DNA from: Gossypium raimondii
Lineage: Eukaryota > Streptophyta > Magnoliopsida > Malvales > Malvaceae
Length of the DNA stretch: 64,000 bases
NCBI RefSeq assembly: GCF_025698545.1
Contig: NC_068569.1
Coordinates: 13,702,001 to 13,766,000, forward strand
Reading direction: 5' to 3'
How positions within the stretch are numbered: position 1 is the stretch's first letter; every line of letters starts with the position of its first letter. The notes below the pieces were generated by a model. That model did not search any database. It was not told the origin of the DNA and was given only the letters and a program-made list of their open reading frames with translations. This document shows positions 36,320 through 48,926 of this stretch, piece by piece. The position numbers and the translations under genes were made by a program.

Positions 36320-39300
36320 TTATACAAGAAACCTGGAGAGCCCTACTTTATATCCATAGAGTTGAACATCCTCCTGCACTTTCTGTCTATATTCCCTAAA
36401 GCTAAACTTTCTGTAAACCGAGGGCATGCTGCAACTCTCTATCACTGTCTCATACGATGGGCAAAGGAAATATGCTGCTGAAAACCTTTCTTTCGTTGGA
36501 TGCGTCACCGCACAATGTTTGACGCTTTTATAACAACCATTGCTCCAAGCCTGCACAATATCAATCAAAGCTTTTTAACACACTTAACTATTTTCGAACC
36601 GGTAAAGAAGGTGATTGGTATATATGAAATTGATCACCTGAAATAGATCTCCAATGTTGATGACTAAAGCCTCGGGATTAGGTTTAACAGCAATCCATTG
36701 CCCATCCTTCACTAATTGCAATCCTCCGACTTGATCTTGGTGCAATATAGTTAGGAAGTCGCTATCGGTGTGTGGCATTAGACCATAAATGTCTGAAGGA
36801 ATCGGGCAGGGTGGGTATCTGTTCAGCCGGAGATAGCAAGTGCTTGGCAAACAACTTTCCTGGAAAAAACTCGATTTGTGACCTAACTTCTCTGCCAAAA
36901 TTTCAGCTAATTTCTGACCAAGAATGGCGACTTTTGTGGCAAACGGTTCCATTGGTGTGCTGGTTAACACATTACGAGGTGTTAGAATCATTACGTATGT
37001 AGTTTGAAAAAAGAAGATAGAAAAGGAATCTCCCAATTGTGAGGAAGTGGTCCACACACAGTAGGGAGTATCTAAAAAAAATAGAATGTGAATAATGACA
37101 ATATATCAAAAAGAAAAAATAAATAAAGAATACACAAATTGAAACATCTTATTCTACTCAATATCAAATAGATAGAATTTAATAAAGTTTAAAAAAATTT
37201 ATTCTAAAATAAAATAAAAGAATTGTAGTTTTATATAAATTTACTTTTATTTTATTTTACCACCGTATTTTATTTAAATAAGAATTCGTGTCACTTAATT
37301 TTAACAAAATAACAGTGATAAAAATCAGCAAAAACGAGAGCCACTGGTGATGCCACGTCAAGCTTTTCCTTCCTTGCTGTGAGACTGGAATATTTGACTG
37401 AGTTGGTCTAAAAAAAAACTTGTGACCTTCAAGTCAGGAGGGTACGTTGCCTATGGGGGATGATGCATAGCCACTCGCCATAGATAAAAACGAGAAGAAC
37501 ATGCATGGAATGGAATTGCAAAGGAAAGGAAAATACCCATGTTACTTTGAAGGATTTGGTGCTGATTTTTCAGAACCATTTTCTTTTATCAGGGTGCAAT
37601 GTATCAGTACTGTATGTTCTTACCACCAAACATGACCACAAGAAATAAATGCCAACTTCTTTGAAAAAAAAAAATAAAAGCGAACATTGAATTGTCTCAC
37701 TAAATCTGAGAAAAAAGCTACCGAAACGTTGCAGCTTAATTCCACAAATAGGGTGACACCTCACACAATTTGACCATGGAGCTGTGATTCCTGATGTTTA
37801 CTGTGAAAAGAAGTAACTCAGTCTGAAGCTGAGTCCCAGTAAGTGTTGTACGAGTTGACAGAGAGGACCATCAAGTATAAAAAGTTGGAAAAATTAAAAA
37901 TATATCTGAGCCTGGGGTCTCTAGTGTGTGTGATAACCAACTACACCACCCACACAAATGGTCATGTGTAATTATTTAATTTGTTATTCTTGTGTTGTTC
38001 TTGTAACTTAAATTTTTGAAAACTTATTTAACATAGAAAACCGTATGGGTAATATTAAGGAAATTCATATGATATGCTAACCGTGAAGATTTTAAATTTA
38101 ACGGAGATTGGGAGGATAATACATGTTCGATATACTAATTATAAAACAACTCAATTGAAAATTTTATCCTATCAAGATTGACCCCGGACTATTATATTAA
38201 GAATCTATCACACTAATATGAGACTATTTAGAGAAAATAAGAAAATTTTTCATTATAGTTTTAATTTCCAAAATACTATTTTTCTTTAAAATTGAATATT
38301 TATAACATAATCTCTCTCTCTCTTTTTAATGTAATGCTATCCATTAATTTTAGCCAACTTTTCCAATAAATATTTTCAGAATATTGCTCCATTCAAATAA
38401 TATTAAGTTAAACTATTTAATCCATTTTTTAGTAAAATAATAAAACTTATCCCATCTAATCACATAGTACCTAGACAAGTATGAAAGATTAAATTCATCA
38501 CATCTTCTTCCATGCCATAATTAAAAACGGTGTAATGCCTACAACTATTAGCTCTTCTAAGCAAGCTTTAAGCTTGAGTTTTATAAGAGATCATTTAAAT
38601 TAATATTGAAAACAAATCATATATATTAACTAGTAATTCTCATATATAAATACATATAACTGCCTACTTTATTATTATCCAAAACTCAAATTTTTTTAAA
38701 AAATCGTACAAACTTAACTTAGACACGAAAACAGAAAGTAATAGTATGACAAAGATTTAAAAGAGTTTATTATATTACAGCAATCGGATTAACCTAGAAA
38801 AACAGTATGGATTTGAGCGTTGTTGTCTTGTCTCATCGTTGTAATAGTTGGTTTTTTGAATAAGAACTATACGTAGGTAAACTTAAATTGTATGCCGACA
38901 TGAAATATCAGTACATACAACATAAATTATACTAATAGATAAAACAAAAGGCTTTACTGTCTTAACTTAAAGAGAACCTATATAATAACAACAAACTCAT
39001 TTCGTTAGCTCTTTAATTCTTGGTTACTATTTGTTTTGCCGAATTTGTCGAAAAGAAACGAGGTAATGAAATGAAGAGAAAGCGATATCGTCAAGAAAAA
39101 TAAAAAATAAAAAACCGTAAATTGATTATAACATACCTTGAGATATCGTTCACGGGGATGTGGAAAGCTTCAGACCACCATAATTGCCTAAGGAAGTAGC
39201 TCGTGGGAGTGCCCCAACGGTAACTACCAGCGGAGAAATTCAAGAACTTGTCTTCCCTGCACTTGTGGTGGAAAGGTTGCTTGAAGACTCTCACTTGCTC

Positions 39301-39558
39301 CTCCCTCAACATCTCCAATAACTCCATCGAGATTCCATGGTTTACGACTTGGAAAAAACCCCATTGACGTGCAGCCCTAGCTATCTCTTTCTGGCACCTT
39401 TCCTTCTCCGCCTCGTTATGGCTTAAACGGCTGAGATCGATCAAGGGAAGGTGGCGTTCCTCCACCGTGACAAGCCGGTGGTCGTGGTTGTTGGAAGAGG
39501 TCTTGGAGTTGGCGAAGAGGGTCTTGTATGTCTCCAGAAGTGGGGGGTCTGAATCCAT
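36320..39558 (-). CDS. Gibberellin 2-oxidase (GA2ox8-like, C20 class)
   Basis: Three exons, 39558-39137, 36959-36638 and 36550-36320, give 324 residues. It is a 2-oxoglutarate/Fe(II) dioxygenase predicted to inactivate gibberellins by 2-beta hydroxylation in the cytosol. N-terminal DIOX_N motifs include GFFQVVNHGIS. Iron ligands are H204 and D206 (HTDSDFLTILHQDQVGG) and H260, and the 2-oxoglutarate-binding pair is R270/S272 (ERFS). The sequence RYPPCPIPSDIYGLMPHTDS points to the GA2ox8 branch. Oddities: intron 1 is about 2.2 kb, exon 2 begins about nine residues later than relatives suggest, and the residue after H260 is Cys where relatives usually have Arg. The core fold and ligands are intact, so it is probably functional, with some doubt about the exon 2 start. 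Confidence 0.85.
36960..39136. other. Large first intron of the GA 2-oxidase gene
   Basis: 2,177 bp, AT-rich, donor CAAG|GTATGT and acceptor ACCAG|CACACC. No gene or clear transposon ends were identified inside. Its size suggests an old insertion. Confidence 0.6.
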
Positions 39559-42500
39559 GTGTAGAGGCTGATCAAAACAGAAGACGGAGATCGAAGAGAG
39601 GCAAAAGAAAAAGAGAGAGGTTAAAACGGCTAATCATATAAGCGGTTCGTACGGTAGTGATGAGGGAGAAGGGGACAGAGGAGGGATTGGGACAAAGAAG
39701 ATTTTCTTTGTTTCCGTTCGATGAAAACGTTATACGGGTTTTCATTTTTTTCTTCCCTCTCATTTTTGACTTGGGAGACAAAGTTCCATTGCATGTCTTT
39801 TTGTTTACGGACTGTAGGTGAGGGTTGGATTGAATTGATTAATGAGTCTTGTTTTATTATTTTAATTTGATTTGTATTTTTTTAAGTAGATTTAAATTAT
39901 ATTTGATAATTTATTATTTTAAGGTTTCAAATTTACCATTTAAAATTTTTATGGTTTTTATGAAATTTTAAAAATTATATATATAAACAATTATAAAAGT
40001 TTGGAATTTTTTTAAATAGGTAAATTTATTATTTTTAAAACTGATTGGAATTAAATGAATATTTATACTAATTTCTTAATCAAAATTCAACTCGAATTAG
40101 TTTGAAAAAATATGTATGATCTATTAATTTTTCTTGTCAGTTTGAAATTTTATTTTTGTTTTGAAAATATTTATCAAAAGAATAACATCCAAAATTTATA
40201 AAATAAAATCCATTTTAATCAAAATAAATTTAAAAGCTCTAAATTCAAAATTAAAATTAGAGAATCGAACTGGATTGGAAAAAATCATAAAATTTAACAC
40301 ATCTAATCTTCAATGCAAAAATGAAGTGGATGTGAATTGGGTACCAATATTTGCGGGTTTTAGCATGTAGCGATATCTGAAAATAGAAGGTAATGTAATA
40401 ATAAATGTGGATGAATAAAACAGATGGCCTTTGGAATTAATGGACGGCTAGCTATAAGCAACCCATGCAAAGTTACTAAATTCTATGTCCGCTAAGCTAT
40501 GCCGCCATCCCCACTTTGATCATTTATAAAACGCTAGGTTATTGGTCAACTTGCACCACCACCTCCAACTAACCTGATGAAGAGAGCTACTAATAATTAC
40601 AAGGTTGAAACTCAACATTGCAACAATATCGCATATTCCCCACAGGGGCTGCCTACACTCCAGATTTTATTGCCACAAACAAATAATGCTAAATCGGTCA
40701 CATCATTCTTGTTAATTGTCAACAGGATATGTCTTCAGGTGTCTCTATTTTTATTATTTTGGAGTGAGAAAATCACAGAAAAGAGGTGGCCACTTTATTC
40801 TTTATGTAATAATATTCACATGGTGATGTAATCGGACAAAAGACATTAATATTTTTGATGAAATTAAACGCCAATTACGTCTTTATTATAGCCAACCATT
40901 TTGCATCTCAAAATACACACAATTCAATTTACTATTTAATTCTGATTTTAGGTAATATTTTGATTTTGGGCTCAACAGTCTAATTTATTCCTTTAAACTC
41001 CAATACCTACTTGATATTCAAAATGCATGTTTTCAAAATATATAAAGATAATAATAAAATTTAATCCATAGGCGTGGGTAACTATATATATATAAGATTA
41101 AGATAATACATGAGCTTAGCCTGAACCCAACAAATTCACTTAAATTAATTGCATAAAAGTAATAAAAAAGTATAAAACAAATTTAACCATTCATGTTTAT
41201 ATTTTTATTAATTTAGCCCTTATTTTTTAACTGAATTTGATCCTCAATCTTTAAAAAGAGTTAAATTTGACCATCAACCTGTTGAAAAAGAGTTGGAATG
41301 ATTTGTTTAATGAGAATACTAACTAAAATGTTAAAATTTTAAACACAAAGCTTGCATAATAATCCACATTGCTCCTTGCTAATTTTTTTAAAATTTTATG
41401 AACTTCTTATATTTTTTAAATTTTAACTTTGATTTATTTTATTTTGATAATTTGTAAAGTATTTATTAATATTAAATATAAAACAAATGATGTTATGTTA
41501 GCATGACGTGCATATGAACTGTTATGTGAGTTGTTATACCAACAACGTTAAAAGTTAATGTTTTAGTCATTATTTTCACAAAAAAAAACTATTTGACTTT
41601 TTTTTTTTTAAGATTAAGGGTCAAATTGATAGAATATGTAAATATTGAAGATTAAATTTATCATTATGCCAAAAAAAACTCAAGATATTTGTAACGGGTT
41701 ATCTCTTCATTTTTACCTGGTTAACATTTACCATGACATTATCACCCTCCGCCATTTTACTCTTCCATCAATATGCAACTTCGCACAACATATTCATCTG
41801 CATGACTAACATTAAAAATTAGAAAACTTAGAAAAGGAAAGGAAACAACGTAAGATTTTCATTTGATAACTACTTGCACATCACTGCACGTAGACGGTGG
41901 CTGTCTACGTCTATCTGTTGTTATCAGTTCTCTTATTATATAACTATCCTTAACTGAAAATAAAAGGAATATAACGAAAGGAGGATTGGGCCACACAGAA
42001 AAAAAAAATGCTACCTAGCTAACAATTCTCAGGAAAGGAAACAAGTCGACTTGAAGGAGAAGAATGCTTGATATATTATATATTATTACTCAGAAAAGGG
42101 GTTTAGAGGGAGTTATACTGGAAAAGGGAAAGGTAACATGTATTTATAGTAGAGCAAAATTCGGAAGGGGGGATTCGAATACTTTATTTGTGTAGTCGGG
42201 AAAAGATTGAAGGACAGATATTTTATTGGAAATGACCCCCCCATCAATCATTATAATTATTGGCGTTAATTATTTCCGAATGGGAAAACAGTACGGGATT
42301 ACTCAGAACCTATGCTTTATACAAAGACCACGCGGCACTTGTGAATATCAGAGAAACTCAGCTGGGCGAATGTAATTTAGCAGAACCACACACAAAACTG
42401 GCTTGCTGCTTCTCATTGTTTTGAAATTGGAGTGAGGAAGGTAATGGGAGATTTTTGAAACACAAAATGCTACAACTCTTTGTTTTTCGTTCAACCAACT

Positions 42501-42756
42501 GCTACAATTCAAAAGCACTTTTTCTAATGATATATATAGATAGGTATATAGTTGTATGAAGTATGTAAATTAAGTCAAGTAGTTCACATAAGAAAGACTT
42601 GTAAGAAGGAAAACCAAACAAAATTTCGGGTGTAGTATGTGAATGGTGAGAAGATACCTGGCTGAATATGAACCAATTAAAGGTTTTTGGGTTTTGGAAC
42701 TTCAATCATATTTAATTTCTTGAATGGTGAATGCTAAAATTTGAGAAGCAAGGCAC
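39559..42756. other. Intergenic DNA upstream of GA 2-oxidase
   Basis: It contains the GA 2-oxidase promoter side, AT-rich DNA and, at about 41165-41680, a stretch with MITE-like inverted flanks. Short frames are uncharacterised and unconvincing. Confidence 0.45.
41165..41680. mobile_element. Possible MITE-like sequence
   Basis: The left part reads 'ttaatttagccctta' and the right part, in complement, reads 'tcaatttgacccttaa'. 'aaatttaa' and 'taaatttaat' phrases mirror each other further out. Ends and duplication are not defined. Confidence 0.35.
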
Positions 42757-42921
42757 ATGACTGTTCCAAGGTCGGTTCCGCCCCATCACACTATGAGAGC
42801 TGGTCATGCCCAAAGTTGTTACCTTAACAGCAAAGAAGGGGGTGTCGAAGGCAGGGTTAATGATTGGAGTGAAGTCGTAACAAGGTAGTTGTATTTGAAG
42901 GTGCGGCTGGATCACCTCCTT
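42757..42921 (+). pseudogene. rrn16: Fragment of plastid 16S rRNA 3' end
   Basis: About 165 bases, clear from 42778. It includes 'gaagtcgtaacaaggtag' and the 3' end 'gcggctggatcacctcc' with the anti-Shine-Dalgarno core. It is a fragment of a roughly 1.5-kb gene and cannot function. Confidence 0.9.
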
Positions 42922-43188
42922 TTCAGGGGAGCTAATGCTTGTTGGGTATTTCAATTTGACACTACTCTACACCAAACAAGAAGTGAGCTACGTCTGAATT
43001 AAATTTGGAGATCAAAGTCTTCTTTCATTTCTCGACAGTGAAGTAAGACCAATCCCATGAACTTATTATCTTAAGCTGGAACAAGTTGATAGGATTCTTT
43101 TTACGCCCCTAGGTCCCTCTCATGTGGCGACATGGAAGTGTAAAAAGGGAAGAGAGGGATGGAATTTCTCTCGCTTTTGGTATAGCAA

Positions 43189-43262
43189 GCCCCCAGCATC
43201 TAGTGGTTCAAGACGCCTCTCTTTCAAGGAAGCGACGAAGATTCGACTTCCCCTTGGAAGTA
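43189..43262 (+). pseudogene. trnE-UUC: Decayed plastid trnE-UUC
   Basis: The anticodon arm context 'ctctctttcaagga' and T arm 'gattcgacttcccc' of plastid trnE are recognisable. The 5' arm is altered at the block junction and several stem positions are mutated. Confidence 0.85.
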
Positions 43263-43321
43263 GGGTATTACAAAAGGAAGTTGATTGTGTATTATCAATA
43301 AATCTAGAATTGATTCTTTCT

Positions 43322-43405
43322 AGGTCGATGCCCGAGCGGTTAATGGGGATGGATTATAAATTCATTGGCAGTATGTCTATGCTGGTTTAAATCTAGCTCA
43401 ACCCA
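43322..43405 (+). pseudogene. trnY-GUA: Decayed plastid trnY-GUA
   Basis: It begins 'ggtcgatgcccgagcggtta' and ends 'agctcaaccca'. The anticodon position reads ATA instead of GTA (ggattATAaatt), and T-arm pairs are lost. It lies 59 bp after trnE, as in the plastid genome. Confidence 0.88.
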
Positions 43406-43458
43406 ATAATTCATTGGCAGTATGTCTATGCTGGTTTAAATCTAGCTCAACCCAATAA
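43361..43458. repeat. 49-bp tandem duplication of the trnY 3' half
   Basis: The 49 bases from 43361 ('ttcattggcagtatgtc') are repeated identically from 43410, and a third start (ttcattg) begins at 43459. Both copies share the same decayed bases. Confidence 0.93.
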
Positions 43459-43625
43459 TTCATTGATCCATTATAACCTAAAATGCTTTATATTTTGTTT
43501 TAGAGAAAAGCTAAACAAAAAAAAAATAGGGAAGAATAAAAAAGTCCAATTTTCTCTGATATATCCATTCCTACGGTTATTTATTTTGTTATTTGTTCTA
43601 TTTATTTAGTTGTTCCATAAATAAA

Positions 43626-46600
43626 AAAATTAAAATATAATATATATATAATATAAATATATAAATTGAATAAAATTAAAATAAAATAAAGTAGTAAATT
43701 ACTAAAAAATTAATACATAAAATAAATACAATAATAGATAAAACGAGATGCGACTTCCCTTAGATATTTTATACTTTCTCCCACAAAAAAATTGTAATGC
43801 CTATTCCATTTGTAATTCCATTGTTTACTCACGTATCAAAAAATGAGTCAGTTCTACCAATCCTCTTATATATTTTGTTAAGAATATTGAATAAAACATA
43901 TCTATGTAACTACGATTATATGACCAATCATATATCAAATATATCATTTTATCCAATAAAATTCTTTTAAGACCCATTTTCAAAAATGAATTTAGTAAGT
44001 TGAAATTGATAAATCATTCAAAGTTGTTAAAAGGAAATCTAATACATAAATCATTGATATACCTATTTTTTGTCAATTGTTTAATAATTTAATTAATTGC
44101 TAAGTTTAATTAGTTATAACTGAGACATTATAATATGTCATATAATCAATTAAATTCATAACTATCAAATATATATATATATTTGAAAAATGTGAAAAAA
44201 TTCTTTTATAAGTAAAATATTATAACGTTTAATATATAACTTGTTTTTCTAAAATTATTATAATTATAATTATTATATTTAAAAATGATTCACATACTCT
44301 AATATAAAACTATATTTTTATAATTTTTATGAAATATTTTATAACTTTACTTTTTATATGATCATATCTATTTTTTTAATAATAATAATAATAATAATAA
44401 TAATAGGGTTAAATGTATTATCCCAGAGACATCTATTAGAGCTATTTCTTTAAACATGATTTTTTTTATGAAATAGGTTTCATCTGAAAAAACGAATTTA
44501 AATTGTGTGGTTTACATAATAATATCAATCAAAAATTAAATCAAACAATATAAAATTCAAACCAAACCAAACTAAATACATCGATTTAAATCGAATTTTT
44601 TATTTTCTTGATTTTTTTGTTCAAATGTATTTTTGGAGTGTATCAGTAAGGGATGTTAATAACACCCCAAAGAAAACAGTGGTGGCTTGTTTTTCATGTA
44701 TGGCTAGCAGGCTAGGAATTATGAATCGTGCCCTATAACAATTAAAGTTGAATATGAAGCATGGATTATTTTGGCATCATCAGAGTTAGGGAATCAGGAT
44801 TTTAATTTAGGGGGTAAAATTTCTAAATCCGAACAATCTTTTTTAACATAAAAAAGTGTCAATTCTTTTCGAATACTTCTTTTTTTCTTATCAAACAAAT
44901 TAATTTAATGTTTTTTTTTAAAAGCATGAACTATTTAACTATAAAAATTTTAAAAAATCACACTATGTAAAATTAAATATTTCTTTTCAATATGTAAAAA
45001 ATAACTAGTACTATATTAAAAATTTAATATTTGATTTTCTCCACTAATAACAGAATATTGAGGAACCGATTGATAATTATTGCTTTCTGACACCCTTTTC
45101 TTCAAAAAAGATTCGATCTTTTTGTTGACCATAATTTAATCGAAAAACCTGAAGACTATAATAATATATTAAACAACAGCATATTAGGAAAAAGAAAAAA
45201 TAATAAGTTAAATAAATAAAGAATATAATTTATGCAAAAATATTTACCGAGAGGTCTTTTGCATAAGGAGCTAAGAGGAAGATAATTTGTATTTTTTTAC
45301 TCTATGCTCTCTGTCTCGGCATCAAACTCCTTTCTTTTTCTCTCGGCAATGTCGGCACCATATCAGAAGAAAATAATTCATTAGTAAGACATACAAATCA
45401 AAATACAAGAAAATCACTAATTTAATAAGTATGAGTATGGGCCAAAATCATTTAATTTTGAAATTTGACTTTAAAGTCTATATTAAGCTTCTAAGTTTAA
45501 TCTTTTAAGGTTCATCATACATTAATATTTAATTATTATTAAAGTTATATAATTAAAAATTAAAAAATATTTTGTTAATATAAAGTATAACTTTATGGCT
45601 TAAAGGGCGAATTATATAAAATACAATTTGACTAAGTGGAACGAATGTTATATAATGTGGACATTAAATCTAAAATATATAATAATTTATATGTAAAATT
45701 CAAAAATTTTAAAAAATTTTGTGATGCTCATGGGCTGTGATTGAGATGAGTCACTCACATGGATAACAGGACCGGGAGAGTGGAGAGGATAAGGAGGATG
45801 AGGCTGTGAGTGAACTTCCCCGGAACTGATCATCTGCTGGAACCTTACCTACAATGCTACCGTGTCTTTTCTTTGCGTAAATACTGCCTTTTCTTTTGTC
45901 TTTTGTTTTTTTTTTTTTATCAAATTGGCATGGGACACCCAGAAATAGATGAACAAATTGGACTTATTTGAAGCTAAAATTTCATACAATCTTCCACATA
46001 CATATATGATCCTTCTCTATAATTATTGATCTTTTAGAAAAACAAAATCTATCTTTCCTTCCATCCTGCCTCTCTTAATTTCTTAACTTTTCAACCCTAT
46101 AGTTGGTAAAGTCGAAAGATCCATTCATCAATGCCTGCAAAAAATCTGTCCTCCTGTTGTCCATAAATCAATAGCTAGCCTGGTCGACGGAGGAACTAAT
46201 ATATTCTTATCATACCTGAGGATATATATATTGTCCAACATTCAAATTAAGAAAGCATGTGATTCATGCTCAGGTGGAGCAGCAACACTGCAGCAGTCGT
46301 AGTTTTAGCCAAAGATTGAGTGCCTAACGGATACCTAGCCACCTTTAAGAGCATAATAAGAGAAGGTCGATGTGAGTCACAAGTTTTAAAATTGTTTCAT
46401 ACCTAAATTGAGGATTGAATTTTTGACTACTAATAACGATAAGGTTATTTTTTAATATAAATATATATATTATTTATATGACATAAGAGTTTAAATTTAA
46501 ATTCAACTAATTTTATCTTCATCACAATTATAAAAAATGAAAAAGGTAAAAATTGGTTTGATTTTTGGCTACCTTGAAGCCCTAATCTTTGCAAGGGCAA

Positions 46601-48926
46601 AAACACGCAAATATCTTTTTACTGAATTAAACAAGCAGATAGAAACATAAAAGAGGTGACCAGTTTTTGCCTCCATTATTGTGAAACTATCCACATGGAC
46701 GGTTAGTGCGGGTACGGTGCAAAATTGTGTCAAAAAAAAAGGAAGTTTGTGGAGCGTTGTCATTTACTTTAAATGGGAATGGATGAGTCTCTCTCAAGAC
46801 TGTGATGATGGGGGAAGTGGCGGTTGATGGTGGGGCGGGCTTAGCTGGTCGTGTCGTTTGTTGGGCTTCCTTCGCTTTTTTGTCCTGTAATCACTATTTC
46901 ACACACACACACATATATATTTTGATTTCAATTAGACCCCCACTCAATCATTGACAGCCCCTGAAAATTCGCCCTTTTCAACTTTAATATGCTTGCTTCC
47001 ATGACCTGGCTGTTTTGTCATCGATACGGGTTAGCTTTCAGCACAGTACCACTCCCACCTGCCGACCTGCTCAGCTCACCTCATGTGCATGGCATTGTGA
47101 TTAGAATGATATTTTGGGTTATATATCCTAAAAATTTTATTGAAAAATTGTACTTTCTTAATTACTAAGGCCATCCAAGATTATTTGTTGAAATATGTTT
47201 TTCTAGCTATAACTTTGATAAATGTCAGGTCTTATTAAATGTCCTTAATAATCTTAAACCTAAACTTTATAAACATTTTCACTTTTTTTTTCACACAAAA
47301 CTATTCTACTACTTATCTTCTCAACTCTAAATTATTCTACTTATTATTCTCATGCTAAATTATCCATATAATTCTAAATTTAAATTTCAAAATTTTAAAA
47401 TAGTTTTCTTAATATTTCATAAAAATAAACATACAGCTCTACTTATACCGTAAACAAATGAAGAACAAGTGTTTCAATACCACCAAACTATGACTACAAA
47501 TGAGATAGACAAGTAAACCATCCCACTATTTATTATAAGTTTTGATCATAGATACTCTTTTTGACACGATGCCTATAATTATTATAATCTCTTTTTAACC
47601 CATAAATAGGAGGATAATGCGTTTTAACGCACTCGAACTCATGTCCTCCTGCATCGACAACAATATTCATACCAATCGAGTTAAGACTCAATCGTCAATG
47701 TTTTCTAATTAATACTTTTACAAATTAATTAGTAATTTGGACCATACAAATTAAAAGAGAATCTTACTTGGTAGCAAATATAAATCCATTAATTAGTAAT
47801 GTTGCGGTTGTTTTTGTGGTTGTCATTATTCCTGCCAAAGTCTTATTTCTTTTCTTAAATAAAGTTCTGTCATATTATTTTTTGTTCAAAAAAGTATAAT
47901 CGATTTAATTTTATATAATATTTAACTATTACATATGAAGCATAATTTGCAAAAATACATGTAATAAAAAAATATTTATGTGAGTTTTAAAAGAATCAAG
48001 TTCCAACATATAAAGAGAGGGGGAAACCAAGTAGCTCACCTGCTGGTCAAGGAAGGATTTCGGCAAAAACGTGATGTCTGGTGGATTGAAGAAACTCCGA
48101 TGGTGGTTTAGGAGGTTGTGGAGACGGAGAGGCAGAACATCTATCATCCCAGTTGAGTGTCACGGAACAAATGTCTTGAAGAGCTAGAAGGTTTTATTCA
48201 TTCTCTAGTAGAGGAGTGATTGTCTTATATTTGATCCGATTTATCAATTTAATTTGTGATATGAGATTTTGTACTGACATGAAGAAGTCTTTAGGTCCTT
48301 TAATTTTTATTTTCCTCGAATTGCCTAAAAATATTTATTGTCTTTGTTTTATGACGGTTATTTTTCTCTTTCTTTACTAATAAGAGCATCTCAATTTGCA
48401 TTACAAAAAGCATTTAAAATTTATTAGGTTTTACAAAATAGATGTTATACTTTTTTTTCTCTTAGATAATAAAAACACTAAGAATGTATGTTTCGATTAA
48501 AATTTTAAAAATATTTTTGGAAAATGAAACGAATATATGTGTTTTTTAAAATAGTTGTTCCTCTATTTTCATTAAAAATGGTTTGAAAAGGTTGACAATT
48601 GCTTTTAAATTTAATTGATGTAAATTCATATAAAAATTTATTTCAACACTTTTTAACATATCAAATCACTTCTCCTAATTTAAATTCATATGAACGTAGT
48701 ATCTTTTTTTTTTATTAAATTAGTTATTTTAAAACAAAATTATTTTATTTTAAGGTCTAGTCGTGCTGCACCTTTAGTTATTCCACTGGTGTAATTTGCT
48801 CTAGTCAAACTTTAAAAGTTTTCATCACAACATCTCTTTTAATTTTACCCAGACATATATGTTTAGTTTTTTTTTCTTACTAACTTATCTCAATAACTTT
48901 TAACTAATTCTATTATAAAATAAAGA
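43626..48926. other. Long AT-rich intergenic region, no gene recognised
   Basis: It contains an (AAT)n run at about 44379-44405, an (AC)n/(AT)n run at about 46901-46922 and scattered inverted AT tracts. Less AT-rich islands occur at about 45720-45880, 46260-46370 and 48030-48180, without a codable product that I recognise. Confidence 0.45.
48039..48147 (-). other. Possible isolated exon, identity unknown
   Basis: Minus-strand ATG at 48147, with 36 codons reading MIDVLPLRLHNLLNHHRSFF and onward to LDQQ. A good donor CAGCAG|GTGAGC follows at 48039/48038. I do not recognise the peptide and find no second exon, so this may be chance or a fragment of a lost gene. Confidence 0.2.

Larger units (their letters stand above)
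42757..43625 (+). other. Nuclear plastid-DNA insertion (chimeric NUPT)
   Basis: Decayed plastid sequence in two blocks. Block 1 (about 42757-43188) is the end of 16S rRNA plus the start of the 16S-trnI spacer, from the inverted repeat. Block 2 (43189 to about 43625) is trnE-UUC, its spacer, trnY and the spacer after it, from the large single-copy region. They meet at a GCCCC shared by both sources. Differences from the plastid sequence as I remember it are mostly C to T or G to A, as expected of methylated nuclear DNA. The left and right limits are approximate. Confidence 0.87.

Noticed and set aside
41888-41910. Hairpin acgtagac...gtctacgt
   Set aside because: An 8-bp stem alone is expected by chance at this window size and has no precursor-like context.
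42757-42921. Possible functional rRNA gene
   Set aside because: Only the last 165 or so bases of 16S rRNA are present, with many transitions; it is part of a plastid-derived insertion.
42712-43390. Open frames on both strands across the plastid insertion
   Set aside because: They run through rRNA, spacer and tRNA sequence and do not encode a known protein.
43322-43405. Possible functional tRNA-Tyr gene
   Set aside because: The anticodon reads ATA and stem pairs are lost; context is decayed plastid DNA.
45752-45812. Inverted pair cactcaca...tgtgagtg as a possible microRNA precursor
   Set aside because: Only 8 bp of pairing with a 45-base unpaired loop; not precursor-like.
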